From positions 1-14,189 of the forward strand of contig CAYJVB010000020.1 of the NCBI GenBank assembly GCA_964373575.1: 14,189 bases of DNA. The letters are read 5' to 3'. A model generated the notes under the pieces. The model worked only from the letters and a program-made list of their open reading frames with translations, made no database searches and was not told where the DNA came from. Below, one piece after another: positions 1 to 6,500 of this stretch. Each line of letters begins with the position of its first letter. Position 1 is the first letter of the stretch. This DNA comes from CAYJVB01 sp964373575. Lineage in GTDB: Archaea; Aenigmatarchaeota; Aenigmatarchaeia; CG10238-14. Made by a program: the position numbers and the translations under genes.

Positions 1-2
1 AT

Positions 3-218
3 TACTTCATGCTGAACAGGGATGAGTTCTTACAGCATTATCATAAGAGAAGCAACAGCGAGACGGTGTTCCACATGGTTAAGAGCAAATTCGGTGATTC
101 CGTGAGAAGCAAACATTGGACATCACAGGTTAATGAAGTATTGTGCAAGATACTTTGTCATAACATCTGTATTGTTATTCAGGAGATGCACGAATTAGGG
201 TTAGAACCAAAGTTTTAG
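3..218 (+). CDS. DDE transposase, IS4-type, C-terminal end (cut by window edge)
   Basis: This is the last ~72 codons of a transposase; the reading frame is open to the left edge, so the gene starts outside the window. The segment YHKRSNSETVFHMVK fits the YREK signature of IS4-family DDE transposases exactly: Tyr, two residues, Arg, three residues, Glu, six residues, Lys. The Glu would be the third catalytic acid of the DDE triad. The following QVNEVLCKILCHNICIVIQ segment is the hydrophobic helix usual at the end of such transposases in archaea. The gene ends with TAG, followed 3 codons later by an in-frame TAA. No clear terminal inverted repeat is visible in the next ~100 bases, so whether the element is complete cannot be judged. 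Confidence 0.82.
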   Translation, partial: YFMLNRDEFLQHYHKRSNSETVFHMVKSKFGDSVRSKHWTSQVNEVLCKILCHNICIVIQEMHELGLEPKF

Positions 219-230
219 GTAAACAAATAA

Positions 231-566
231 TTAACCAAGATTAAGAGTAATGAGGATTATTAAGAAAATAACAATACTTGACATGGAACACCAGAACGAC
301 CAATTAATTTTTTCTAAGTCCATATTATTCTGTTTTAGATTATAACTTGACTTAATTAGTAAAAATGTAACCAGATATAATACTATACCAACACCGAGAA
401 AAACTGATACAAGAGTATTTTGTTTTAATCTCGACAAGCTATCTCCAGAAAGTGTTATTGCACCAAGCATTATAGTTCCAGCAAAAGAGTGGAATGATGT
501 GATTGTTCTGATTAGTTCCATTTTGATGTCTTTATTGTTTTTAGCCAACTGTAATCGACCTTTCAT
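231..566 (-). CDS. small membrane protein of unknown function
   Basis: I do not recognise a family. From the start chosen here the product is ~111 residues with three hydrophobic stretches: around SFAGTIMLGAITL, then TLVSVFLGVGIVLYLVTFLLI, then IVIFLIILITLNLG at the very C-terminus. It is therefore probably an integral membrane protein with three helices. The gene follows the 541-918 gene on the same strand and they look cotranscribed. The start is uncertain. ATG at 599 would overlap the upstream gene by 59 nt, ATG at 566 overlaps by 26 nt, and ATG at 521 (reading MELIRTITSF) would not overlap at all. None has a convincing Shine-Dalgarno site at proper spacing. Confidence 0.55.
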   Translation of the reverse strand: MKGRLQLAKNNKDIKMELIRTITSFHSFAGTIMLGAITLSGDSLSRLKQNTLVSVFLGVGIVLYLVTFLLIKSSYNLKQNNMDLEKINWSFWCSMSSIVIFLIILITLNLG

Positions 567-918
567 AGTTATATTGTGGGAAATATACTGTAACACCATA
601 ACCCTTTTCTATTTTCATATAAGTTTTAATCAGAAAATCGCCATCTGACAAGTAATACGTTTTGGTATCTGTAACATTAGTAGCGGGATTTGTTGTATTG
701 ACTACCATTTCTATATTGCCTATTGTGTTACTCTTAGATTCTCTGTTCAAAACAAATGGAATATATGCTATTTTTTCCTGTAAAAAAGTAACATGTATTG
801 GCGTATCGCCCGAAATTTTTACAGATAACACTAAAATGCTTTTAGATGGTATAACTAAAGCCACTACAACGATAACAAAGATAACCATTATGATGATACT
901 GTTATCCGACTTGCCCAT
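541..918 (-). CDS. membrane-anchored protein of unknown function
   Basis: The product is 125 residues from ATG 918. Residues ~8-30 (IIIMVIFVIVVVALVIPSK) form a single N-terminal hydrophobic helix. The remaining ~95 residues are polar and beta-rich, contain Asn-X-Thr sites (NTT, NVT) and end in YNYERSITVG. The expected arrangement is a cytoplasmic stub, one membrane helix and an outer domain. A GGGAG about 10 nt upstream supports ATG 918. The frame stays open further upstream, and a much stronger site, AAGGAGGTGAT, sits 7 nt before an in-frame ACG at 961-963. That may be the original start (see separate feature). The gene overlaps the downstream membrane-protein gene. No family is recognised. 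Confidence 0.6.
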   Translation of the reverse strand: MGKSDNSIIIMVIFVIVVVALVIPSKSILVLSVKISGDTPIHVTFLQEKIAYIPFVLNRESKSNTIGNIEMVVNTTNPATNVTDTKTYYLSDGDFLIKTYMKIEKGYGVTVYFPQYNYERSITVG

Positions 919-960
919 ATCATTGTTTTCTCCCTTAGTTTTTAAATTAGATTCTTTTTT

Positions 961-977
961 CGTTTTATCACCTCCTT
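961..977 (-). promoter_or_regulatory. strong Shine-Dalgarno site facing an ACG codon
   Basis: On the minus strand AAGGAGGTGAT (977-967) is close to a perfect anti-16S match. Seven bases after GGAGG is ACG at 963-961, in frame with the gene that has ATG at 918. There is no ATG, GTG or TTG at a usable distance in any frame. A start here would add 15 residues (Lys/Asn/Glu-rich) before the membrane helix. An ATG at 980-978 in another frame would encode only a 12-residue peptide across the site. Confidence 0.5.
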
Positions 978-1020
978 CATGTTTAAAATCTCCGATTTCT
1001 GTTTAAAATGTCAGGCTGTT

Positions 1021-1046
1021 TCAGGACTTGTTAAACAAAGCCCTGA
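1021..1046. repeat. imperfect inverted repeat in the divergent intergenic region
   Basis: Outer arms TCAGG (1021-1025) and CCTGA (1042-1046) enclose inner arms TTGTT and AACAA around a single A (1028-1038). The two arm pairs are separated by 2 and 3 unpaired bases. It lies between the divergently transcribed 541-918 gene and the asparaginase gene, so it could be an operator or an RNA hairpin. A TTTATA sequence follows at 1060-1065. Confidence 0.4.
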
Positions 1047-1186
1047 GAACTACTATCTATTTATACCTTAGCTCACTAATATTGAAAAGTGAAAAGGATG
1101 CAAGGGGAAAGCCGGGACATTTAACAGAAGACTGCTTTTTCTTAAACTCAATTATTCCCAAAGTTCAAATCAATTATTTTACACTA

Positions 1187-1201
1187 GAGGTGAGATGATT
1201 G
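1187..1201 (+). promoter_or_regulatory. ribosome binding site selecting a TTG start
   Basis: GAGGTGA at 1187-1193 is 5 nt before TTG at 1199, which opens the asparaginase frame. The ATG at 1195 is only 1 nt from the site and runs into TAA after four codons, so TTG is the likely start. Confidence 0.6.
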
Positions 1202-1672
1202 TATACTAATTTCTATCCCTCAATAGTTGTTCATGGTGGTGCAGACAACATACCTACCGATGCGAGGGAAAAGCAAATTACCGGTGTAAAGAAAACCGCA
1301 AAAATGGGTTTCGAGTTATTGGAAAAAGGTTATGATGCTATAGATGCTGTCGAAACATCAATAATTGAATTAGAAAATAATCCTGTGTTCAATGCAGGAA
1401 CCGGTTCTTTACTGAATATTGAAGGAAACATAGAAATGGATGCCCTCATTGTTAATGGAAAATTAGATGCGGGAGCTGTAGCTGCAATTAGGTATATTAA
1501 GAATCCCATTTCAGTTGCAAGAAAAATAATGGAAGAAACTCCACATATCTTATTGGCTGGAGAAGGAGCGAACAAATTTGCAAAAAAAGCTGGAATAAAA
1601 GAATGCGAAACAGAAGAATTGATAACAGAAAAAGAATATCTTAATTGGCAAGAATTTATGAAAAGAAAATAG
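1199..1672 (+). CDS. isoaspartyl peptidase/L-asparaginase, alpha-chain part (frameshifted gene)
   Basis: This encodes the N-terminal half of a family T2 Ntn-hydrolase that cleaves isoaspartyl dipeptides and L-asparagine in the cytoplasm. Family features are SIVVHGGAD near the N-terminus, GYDAIDAVETSIIELENNPVFNAGTGS (residues ~43-70), an IEMDALIV segment, and the helix NPISVARKIMEETPHILLAGEGA. The start is TTG with a good ribosome site. The frame stops at TAG (1670-1672) after LNWQEFMKRK. The homologous sequence continues in the -1 frame as YEKKIDLKEYF, as if one T were missing near 1657-1662, where the normal frame would read EF-YEKK. The break lies in the variable linker between the alpha and beta chains. 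It could be a sequencing error, a real mutation, or a tolerated split. Confidence 0.8.
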   Translation: MYTNFYPSIVVHGGADNIPTDAREKQITGVKKTAKMGFELLEKGYDAIDAVETSIIELENNPVFNAGTGSLLNIEGNIEMDALIVNGKLDAGAVAAIRYIKNPISVARKIMEETPHILLAGEGANKFAKKAGIKECETEELITEKEYLNWQEFMKRK

Positions 1673-2100
1673 ACTTGAAAGAATATTTCGCTAAAGGAAT
1701 TGAGACTGTTGGTGCTGTTGCTATAGATGTAAACGGTAAATTGTCTGCAGGAACATCAACTGGTGGAGTGCCAAATAAATTAGCTGGAAGGATTGGCGAT
1801 GTTCCAATTCTTGGAGCTGGTGCTTATGCAAATAATAGTTTGGGAGCAGCATCAGTATCAGGACATGGCGAGGCTATCATGAGAGTTTTGCTAACGAAGA
1901 CTGCGTGCGATTTGATGAGAAATAAAAATGCTCAAGAAGCAGTTGAAATAGCAATAAAAACAATGCACAAAAAAGTGGAAGGTTATGGCGGTATAATTGC
2001 AATTGATAGAAAAGGGAATATAGGCATAAAACACAATACACCAAATTTTGTGACTGCATTTGTAAATGGGAAAATGAAAAAAACTATCGCGTCAATATAA
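1645..2100 (+). CDS. isoaspartyl peptidase/L-asparaginase, beta-chain part (frameshifted gene)
   Basis: This carries the catalytic half of the T2 hydrolase. The sequence ETVGAVAIDVNGK contains the nucleophile: Thr at codon 1705-1707 becomes the N-terminus of the beta chain after self-cleavage in this family. Further family motifs are LSAGTSTGGVPNKLAGRIGDVPILGAGAYANN and the GHGEAIMR segment. The product ends at the normal C-terminus. The frame overlaps the first ORF by 28 nt and is its -1 frame. The only start near its beginning is TTG 1645, with no Shine-Dalgarno site, so independent translation looks weak. A fusion of both frames would be about 300 residues, the normal family length. Confidence 0.78.
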   Translation: MARIYEKKIDLKEYFAKGIETVGAVAIDVNGKLSAGTSTGGVPNKLAGRIGDVPILGAGAYANNSLGAASVSGHGEAIMRVLLTKTACDLMRNKNAQEAVEIAIKTMHKKVEGYGGIIAIDRKGNIGIKHNTPNFVTAFVNGKMKKTIASI

Positions 2101-2115
2101 TAAGGAGGTAATAAC

Positions 2116-2358
2116 ATGCAAGTAAATGGATTTGTAGATGAATTGAGGGATCTAGGCAGATTGAAATTTATTAGGTTGAACACATCGTCAGGCTACTTGC
2201 AAGTTACAATAAAAAAGAAGGAAGTTTCTAGCGAGATGCTCAAGCAAGTTGAAAAAATATCACGTCAGTCTTCCATAGCAGTGGAAGGTGAATTAAAAAA
2301 GAATAAGGAAGCACCAGGCGGTCAAGAATTAATTCCAACAACAAAATTGTCCATATAG
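2116..2358 (+). CDS. stand-alone AspRS-type OB-fold (anticodon-binding) domain
   Basis: The 80-residue product matches the N-terminal OB-fold of archaeal-type aspartyl-tRNA synthetase: NGFVDELRDLGRLKFIRL, then GYLQVTIKKK, then a helix SEMLKQVEKISRQSSIAVEG, and finally KKNKEAPGGQELIP. In full AspRS this domain binds the tRNA(Asp) anticodon and is followed by a ~300-residue class II catalytic core, which is absent here. The gene has an excellent ribosome site, AAGGAGGT (2102-2109), 6 nt before ATG, and starts just before the first beta strand, omitting the usual ~15-20 N-terminal residues. It lies 15 nt after the asparaginase gene, probably cotranscribed. Its last 16 bases overlap, in another frame, a DUF192 fragment. 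It may therefore be a genuine small OB protein, or the truncated head of an aspS-like gene joined to unrelated DNA. Confidence 0.72.
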   Translation: MQVNGFVDELRDLGRLKFIRLNTSSGYLQVTIKKKEVSSEMLKQVEKISRQSSIAVEGELKKNKEAPGGQELIPTTKLSI

Positions 2359-2477
2359 TACAAGATGTCAAACCATGCCTTATAGATTGTGAATTGTATA
2401 GACCTAATTTTAAAGCAAAATTCGTTATTGAGGTTAGTGCGAATTTAACAAAGAAATATAATATTGAAGTCGGGGAT
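2343..2477 (+). pseudogene. DUF192 family protein, C-terminal fragment
   Basis: One frame reads KIVHIVQDVKPC, then DCELYRPNFKAKFVIEVSAN, then KKYNIEVGD. This is the conserved C-terminal pattern of DUF192: a beta strand, a Pro-Cys pair, and a final strand plus helix ending in GD. The N-terminal half of the family is missing, and upstream of ~2343 this frame shows no homology. The next part of the frame (to 2609) does not look like DUF192. The only start in the frame is TTG at 2394, inside the domain, so this is probably a remnant. The 5' break coincides with the end of the OB-fold gene, indicating a recombination junction. Confidence 0.55.
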
Positions 2478-2739
2478 ATTCGGCCTTATAAGGGACATAT
2501 TTACATCTGCCAAGACGAGTTATATGATCTATCCCATGCCTTCCATGATGTAACCTGTTTGTCTCAACATGATGAACGTAAGGATGCCATTCCAATAAAT
2601 CTAAGATGAGAGTATGTAACACCATCCCATTTCCTGCGTGCAAATCATACCACTCGGCTCCTGGTTTAGCTATAATAGGATGACGTCTTCGAACGTATTT
2701 CAGACATTCTATAATGTCCACCGACAATTGCGATTTCAT
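2434..2739 (-). other. uncertain ORF, His-rich, origin unknown
   Basis: From ATG 2739 a 101-residue frame is open. It begins MKSQLSVDIIECLKYVRRRHP and contains KPGAEWYDLHAGN and HPYVHHVETNRLHHGRHG, with more than ten His. The base composition of 2500-2730 is richer in G+C than the neighbouring genes. The spacing of SxDxIxxLKYV, the KPxxxWY segment and VExNR vaguely recalls DDE transposases of the IS6-like type, but it is not a confident match. The last third runs antisense over the DUF192 fragment and is unlikely to be coding. The rest of 2359-2790 shows nothing else I can name. Confidence 0.25.
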
Positions 2740-2790
2740 AGTATAGATTATAAGTAGAAAAGTTTTTAAGATTTATCGGGACAAGTAAAA

Positions 2791-3183
2791 TTATTCTTTG
2801 TGTTTATTTTTTCCTAAGTATGAATAGACGCCTAATTTCAAAGCCTTCAATGGCAACAGTGCGCATTTAATTCTGATTGGACTTAATTCAATATTCAACA
2901 TCTCAAAAATATCTTTCTTATCTAGTTTAATAATTTCTTCCAATTTTTTATCTTTAATCAATTCTGTAAGCATACTAGCACTCGCAACACTAATTGCACA
3001 TCCCTGACCCTTAAAACGAACATCTACAATCATTCCTTTACTAATTTTTAGCTGCATCTCAACTACATCACCGCACAAAGGATTACTATCTTTTGAAACA
3101 ATGGTAGCATCATCTAAATCTCCATAGTTTTTTGGATTGCGATAATAATCCAGAATAATATCGGCATAAATTTCTGAACTCAT
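2791..3183 (-). CDS. sufU: SufU/IscU-like Fe-S cluster assembly protein
   Basis: Partner of the cysteine desulfurase SufS, receiving sulfur or scaffolding nascent clusters in the cytoplasm. From ATG 3183 the protein is 130 residues starting MSSEIYADIILDYYRNPKN, the usual family N-terminus. The three conserved Cys are Cys37 (NPLCGD, with Asp39), Cys62 (GQGCAIS) and Cys107 (IRIKCALLPLKAL). Lys-Cys at the third site is SufU-like; IscU has His-Cys. However, the 45-residue spacing between Cys62 and Cys107 lacks the ~18-20 residue insertion of typical SufU proteins. AAGGA at 3191-3195 points to ATG 3183. An upstream ATG at 3198, abutting the sufS stop, would add MKDDR but has no ribosome site. Last gene of the SUF operon. 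Confidence 0.9.
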   Translation of the reverse strand: MSSEIYADIILDYYRNPKNYGDLDDATIVSKDSNPLCGDVVEMQLKISKGMIVDVRFKGQGCAISVASASMLTELIKDKKLEEIIKLDKKDIFEMLNIELSPIRIKCALLPLKALKLGVYSYLGKNKHKE

Positions 3184-3198
3184 TCTATCGTCCTTCAT

Positions 3199-4419
3199 TT
3201 ACAATCTGAAAATCTTTGTTGCTTTTTCTAAAGCTTTCACCAACAAATCAACTTCCTCTAAAGTGTTGTACAAATAGAAGCTAGCTCTAGTGCTAGCGGA
3301 AATTCCAAGTCTAGTATGAAGCGGCATTGCACAATGATGGCCGGATCTAACAGCAATACCTTCTTGATCTAAAATTGTGGCTAAATCATGGGGATGGATG
3401 TCGCCCAAATTGAAGGCTACTAAACCGGCTCTTTTTCTAGCATCCTTTGGTCCATATATTGTTAGCTTTTTTATTTTTGCCAGTTTTTCTAATGCGTATT
3501 TTGTTAGTTCTACATCATGTTTTCTAACGTTTTTCATCCCTATTTTGTTGAGATAATCTACAGCTGCACCCAAAGCGATTGCTCCTTCCACGTTGTTTGT
3601 ACCATATTCAAATTTCCACGGCAAATCATTCCAAGTTGAGTGATCCAAATGTACTTCTTTAATCATCTCGCTTCCTACAGTATGTGGTTCTATTGTTTCA
3701 AGCAGTTCTTTTTTTCCGTAAAGTACACCAATCCCAAATGGCGCTAGCATCTTGTGACCGGAAAAGGTTAGGAAATCTACGTCTAAATCTTTAACGTCAA
3801 TTGGCATGTGTGGAGCTGATTGGGCAGCATCAACAACTACAACTGCGTCATTATCATGAGCTTTTTTTATCATTTCCTTTATTGGATTTATTGTGCCAAG
3901 AACATTAGAAGCATGAACTACACCAAAGAACTTGGTTCCATTTTCTAAGTGTTTTTTAAATTCGTTTTGTTTCAATAGACCGTCGTTATCAAAATCGACA
4001 TAATTCAGTTTCAGTTTTTTCATTTTAGACAGTTGCTGCCATGGCACAATGTTGCTGTGATGCTCCATTTTTGTTGTTAATACTTGGTCTCCTTCTTTTA
4101 GTGTCATCCCATAACCAAAAATAGCGAAGTTCAGAGATTCTGTTGTATTTTTGGTGAAAATAATCTCTTCTGGTTTAGCATTTATGAATTTGGCGACTTT
4201 TTCTCTTGCCTTTTCATAGGCTATTGTAGATTCTTCAGCTAACTTGTGAACACCACGATGAACATTGGCATTGCTAGTTTCATAAAAGTTTTTTATAGTA
4301 TCCAAAACAAATTTTGGTTTCTGTGATGTTGCGCCAGAATCGAAATAAACTAATTTTTTACCGTTGATTTTTCTGCTTAGAATTGGAAAGTCTTTTCGTA
4401 TTTTTTTCAAATTAAGCAT
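3199..4419 (-). CDS. sufS: cysteine desulfurase SufS (group II)
   Basis: PLP-dependent enzyme converting L-cysteine to L-alanine and an enzyme-bound persulfide that feeds SUF cluster assembly. The 406 residues equal the usual family length. Visible residues are SGATSQKP (28-35), HH at 120-121, DAAQSAPH (197-204) for cofactor binding, the PLP Lys223 in SGHKMLAPFGIGVLYG, and the persulfide Cys363 in RSGHHCAMP, followed by STRASFYLYNT with the substrate-binding Arg378. The short loop around Cys363 and the RSGHHCAMP motif mark the SufS rather than the IscS/NifS group. ATG 4419 lies 9 nt after the VOC gene stop with AAGTGAT just upstream. It is followed directly by sufU, its expected partner. Confidence 0.96.
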   Translation of the reverse strand: MLNLKKIRKDFPILSRKINGKKLVYFDSGATSQKPKFVLDTIKNFYETSNANVHRGVHKLAEESTIAYEKAREKVAKFINAKPEEIIFTKNTTESLNFAIFGYGMTLKEGDQVLTTKMEHHSNIVPWQQLSKMKKLKLNYVDFDNDGLLKQNEFKKHLENGTKFFGVVHASNVLGTINPIKEMIKKAHDNDAVVVVDAAQSAPHMPIDVKDLDVDFLTFSGHKMLAPFGIGVLYGKKELLETIEPHTVGSEMIKEVHLDHSTWNDLPWKFEYGTNNVEGAIALGAAVDYLNKIGMKNVRKHDVELTKYALEKLAKIKKLTIYGPKDARKRAGLVAFNLGDIHPHDLATILDQEGIAVRSGHHCAMPLHTRLGISASTRASFYLYNTLEEVDLLVKALEKATKIFRL

Positions 4420-4428
4420 ACAATCACT

Positions 4429-4824
4429 TTATCTTTTCCTTGGAATTTGTTTGAATGCTTTTATTAAATTACCATCAGGATCTAAGAAATGAACATCTCG
4501 CTCGCCAAAAAACCAATCTGTTGGTTCATCTAAAAAATGAACACCTTTTGTTTTTAGTTTCCTATAGAATGCGTTGATATCATCAACTTGTAATGCTAAA
4601 GAAATCTTTGTAGCTTTTGATTCACGACTTATATTAAATGGTGTTACTTTTTCAGCAGCCTCGGTTCTGTATAACCCAATAGTTATGCCCCCTGCATCCA
4701 AAAAAATGAAATTTCCGGTTGGCGTTGTCATAATTAATTTTAATCCTAAAGTTTCTATATAGAATTCCTTAGCCTTTTCCAAATTTTGTACAAATATTGC
4801 AATATATCCTCCTTTTATTTTCAT
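4429..4824 (-). CDS. VOC/glyoxalase-fold protein, function unknown
   Basis: The 131-residue product has the two beta-alpha-beta-beta-beta modules of the vicinal oxygen chelate family. The first is GGYIAIFVQNLEKAKEFYIETLGLKLI and the second ISLALQVDDINAFYRKLKTKGVHFLDEP, ending DVHFLDPDGNLIKAF. The usual metal-binding His of each first strand is replaced (Tyr in GGYIAIFV; no His in KISLALQV), and the final Glu of the DPDGN motif is Lys. It therefore probably does not bind metal at the classical site and may bind a small molecule or act structurally. Its ATG overlaps the stop of the preceding 89-codon gene (ATGA) and it ends 9 nt before sufS, so it is translationally embedded in the SUF operon. 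No SUF role for such a protein is established. Confidence 0.85.
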   Translation of the reverse strand: MKIKGGYIAIFVQNLEKAKEFYIETLGLKLIMTTPTGNFIFLDAGGITIGLYRTEAAEKVTPFNISRESKATKISLALQVDDINAFYRKLKTKGVHFLDEPTDWFFGERDVHFLDPDGNLIKAFKQIPRKR

Positions 4825-5090
4825 TGCTGTTCACCGGATAGAATATGTTTCAATCCGCCTAATTGTCGCGCTCCCAAACTCTCTCTAGATAATCTGAGGA
4901 TCAAAGTTGAAGTAGGGTCACCTCCATTTTCAATCTCCTGAAAATCATACCATGTTTTAGTTCCGCGAATTCCAAGGATATATGATCCCCTTTCGATTAT
5001 AATTCGGTATAATCCATTAATAGAATCTACAACAACTAAACCATTTCTCTGATATTTTTTCCAAAAATTTCCATTATCACTAATATCCAT
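4821..5090 (-). CDS. small SUF-operon protein of unknown function
   Basis: An 89-residue protein I do not recognise, starting MDISDNGNFWKKYQRNG. The first ~60 residues look beta-rich (LVVVDSINGLYRIIIERGSYILGIRG). The C-terminal part, LILRLSRESLGARQLGGL, could form an amphipathic helix. There is no Cys, no signal peptide and no membrane helix, so it is probably cytoplasmic. ATG 5090 has AGGTGA 5 nt upstream and starts 4 nt after the sufD stop. An ATG at 5120 is possible but lies inside sufD without a ribosome site. It ends in an ATGA overlap with the VOC gene. The tight packing between sufD and sufS argues for a real, coexpressed gene. Confidence 0.7.
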   Translation of the reverse strand: MDISDNGNFWKKYQRNGLVVVDSINGLYRIIIERGSYILGIRGTKTWYDFQEIENGGDPTSTLILRLSRESLGARQLGGLKHILSGEQQ

Positions 5091-5094
5091 TTTT

Positions 5095-6492
5095 TCACCT
5101 ATACTTGTAATGCCCCTCAAATATATCCTTGGATATTTTGTCCATTTTTTCTTCTTCCTCTATCTTTTCAGAGATATCAGCCAGTTTATCTAAACTTTCA
5201 TTATTCCATTTTAACTCAGTCAAACCTTTTATTCTTATCTTTACACTATTTAATGGCATCTGTCTAATTAAAGGTTCAAAGAAGCCTAAAACAATCATCT
5301 TCTTCGCTTCATTTTCTGAAAGACCACGAGCCATCAAATAAAAAATCTGATCTTGATTGATCTGCGCAACTGATGCTGAGTGCGTGGCTTTTACATTGTT
5401 GTTCTCTATTTCCAAACCTGGAATTGCATCTGATACTGCATCTTTGCTCAATAGAATTGAATGCTCAGACAAATACGAGTTAGTGTTTTTAGCATTTTTT
5501 TCTATATTTATCATTCCTTTAAAAATAGATTTTGAAAAGTTCTTGAATACGCCCTTAGCTACAACTCTGCCACTGGTTGACTCACCAACATGAGTCAAAT
5601 TAGATGTTATATCAAATCGTTGCTTTTCGTTTCCAAAAACTAATTCAGAATCATAGACTTCAGAACCATTGCCTTTCATTACATTCTCCAATTTCGATAA
5701 AGTTAATGCACTACCGAAAAATCCAGTCGACCAGTTAATGCTGCTATTATTCCCCAAAACTGCTTTTTTACTATAAAAGCTGATAATATTACTGCTTAAA
5801 CTTTGGATGCTTCCTATTTTCATTCTTGAATTATCATTCAGCAGGATTTCAGTTACATTGCTAAATAATGTCTGCTCTGTAATGATAGGTTCTGAATAAG
5901 ACTCTTCTATCAGTGTCAATGAAGAGTTATTTCCCACATTAATTATATTCTGGGAGAACAAAGCTGAATTTCCTCTAGTTAAAAATAATTTATATTCCAA
6001 TGGCACTTCTATCTCCAAGTTATCTGGTACATGAAGGAATAAGCCTGAATTGAAAAAGGTATTGTTAAGGGCTGCTAATTTATCTTCGCTCGGTTGAAGT
6101 ATCCTGTTTTTGTTATATCTGCTCAGCAAATCCTCATGTTCTGTCATAGCAGTTTTCATATCATCAAGAATAACACCTTTATTCCTCAAGTCAGTTGGTA
6201 TTTTAATTTTTATTATGTTTGAATCAACTTGCGTTATTGAAAATTTTCCGCTGCTTGAAAAAAATTTCAAGCTATCCGGAATTTTTTTGCTATTGATCGA
6301 TGCTGATAGATCGAAATTATCTTGAATGTCTGACAAATCAACATATTTTTTGAACAATTCTGATTTTTCGAATGGCAATTCCTTGAAGATGCTGAATGAT
6401 TTCAATCTATGTTCTTTCAACCAAGAAGGATCACCGTTTTCATTAGAGAAATTTCTCACCATTTCTTCAGAGAGAGAATTGAAAAATTGCAC
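5095..6492 (-). CDS. sufD: SufD subunit of the SufBCD cluster assembly complex
   Basis: SufD pairs with SufB on the SufC ATPase dimer. The 465-residue product has the SufBD-family layout: an N-terminal helical part (DPSWLKEHRLKSF, residues 21-33), a long beta-helix core with Asn/Ser-rich repeats (~140-370), and a helical C-terminus. The hallmark THSASVAQINQDQIFYLMARGLS (from 370) contains His371, equivalent to the functionally important SufD His, followed by GFFEPLIRQMP. An Ala replaces the Cys often found two residues before this His. The start is GTG at 6492 with AGGTGAT upstream that overlaps the SufB TAG stop, so the genes are 8 nt apart and probably coupled. C-terminal residues 433-465 are a charged extension beyond the usual end. 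Confidence 0.93.
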   Translation of the reverse strand: MQFFNSLSEEMVRNFSNENGDPSWLKEHRLKSFSIFKELPFEKSELFKKYVDLSDIQDNFDLSASINSKKIPDSLKFFSSSGKFSITQVDSNIIKIKIPTDLRNKGVILDDMKTAMTEHEDLLSRYNKNRILQPSEDKLAALNNTFFNSGLFLHVPDNLEIEVPLEYKLFLTRGNSALFSQNIINVGNNSSLTLIEESYSEPIITEQTLFSNVTEILLNDNSRMKIGSIQSLSSNIISFYSKKAVLGNNSSINWSTGFFGSALTLSKLENVMKGNGSEVYDSELVFGNEKQRFDITSNLTHVGESTSGRVVAKGVFKNFSKSIFKGMINIEKNAKNTNSYLSEHSILLSKDAVSDAIPGLEIENNNVKATHSASVAQINQDQIFYLMARGLSENEAKKMIVLGFFEPLIRQMPLNSVKIRIKGLTELKWNNESLDKLADISEKIEEEEKMDKISKDIFEGHYKYR

Positions 6493-6500
6493 AGTATCAC

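Noticed and set aside
2394..2609. Plus-strand 71-residue ORF taken as a whole gene.
   Set aside because: Its TTG start lies inside a DUF192 domain whose homology begins upstream in the same frame, and the part after 2477 has no family resemblance; it is better described as a fragment.
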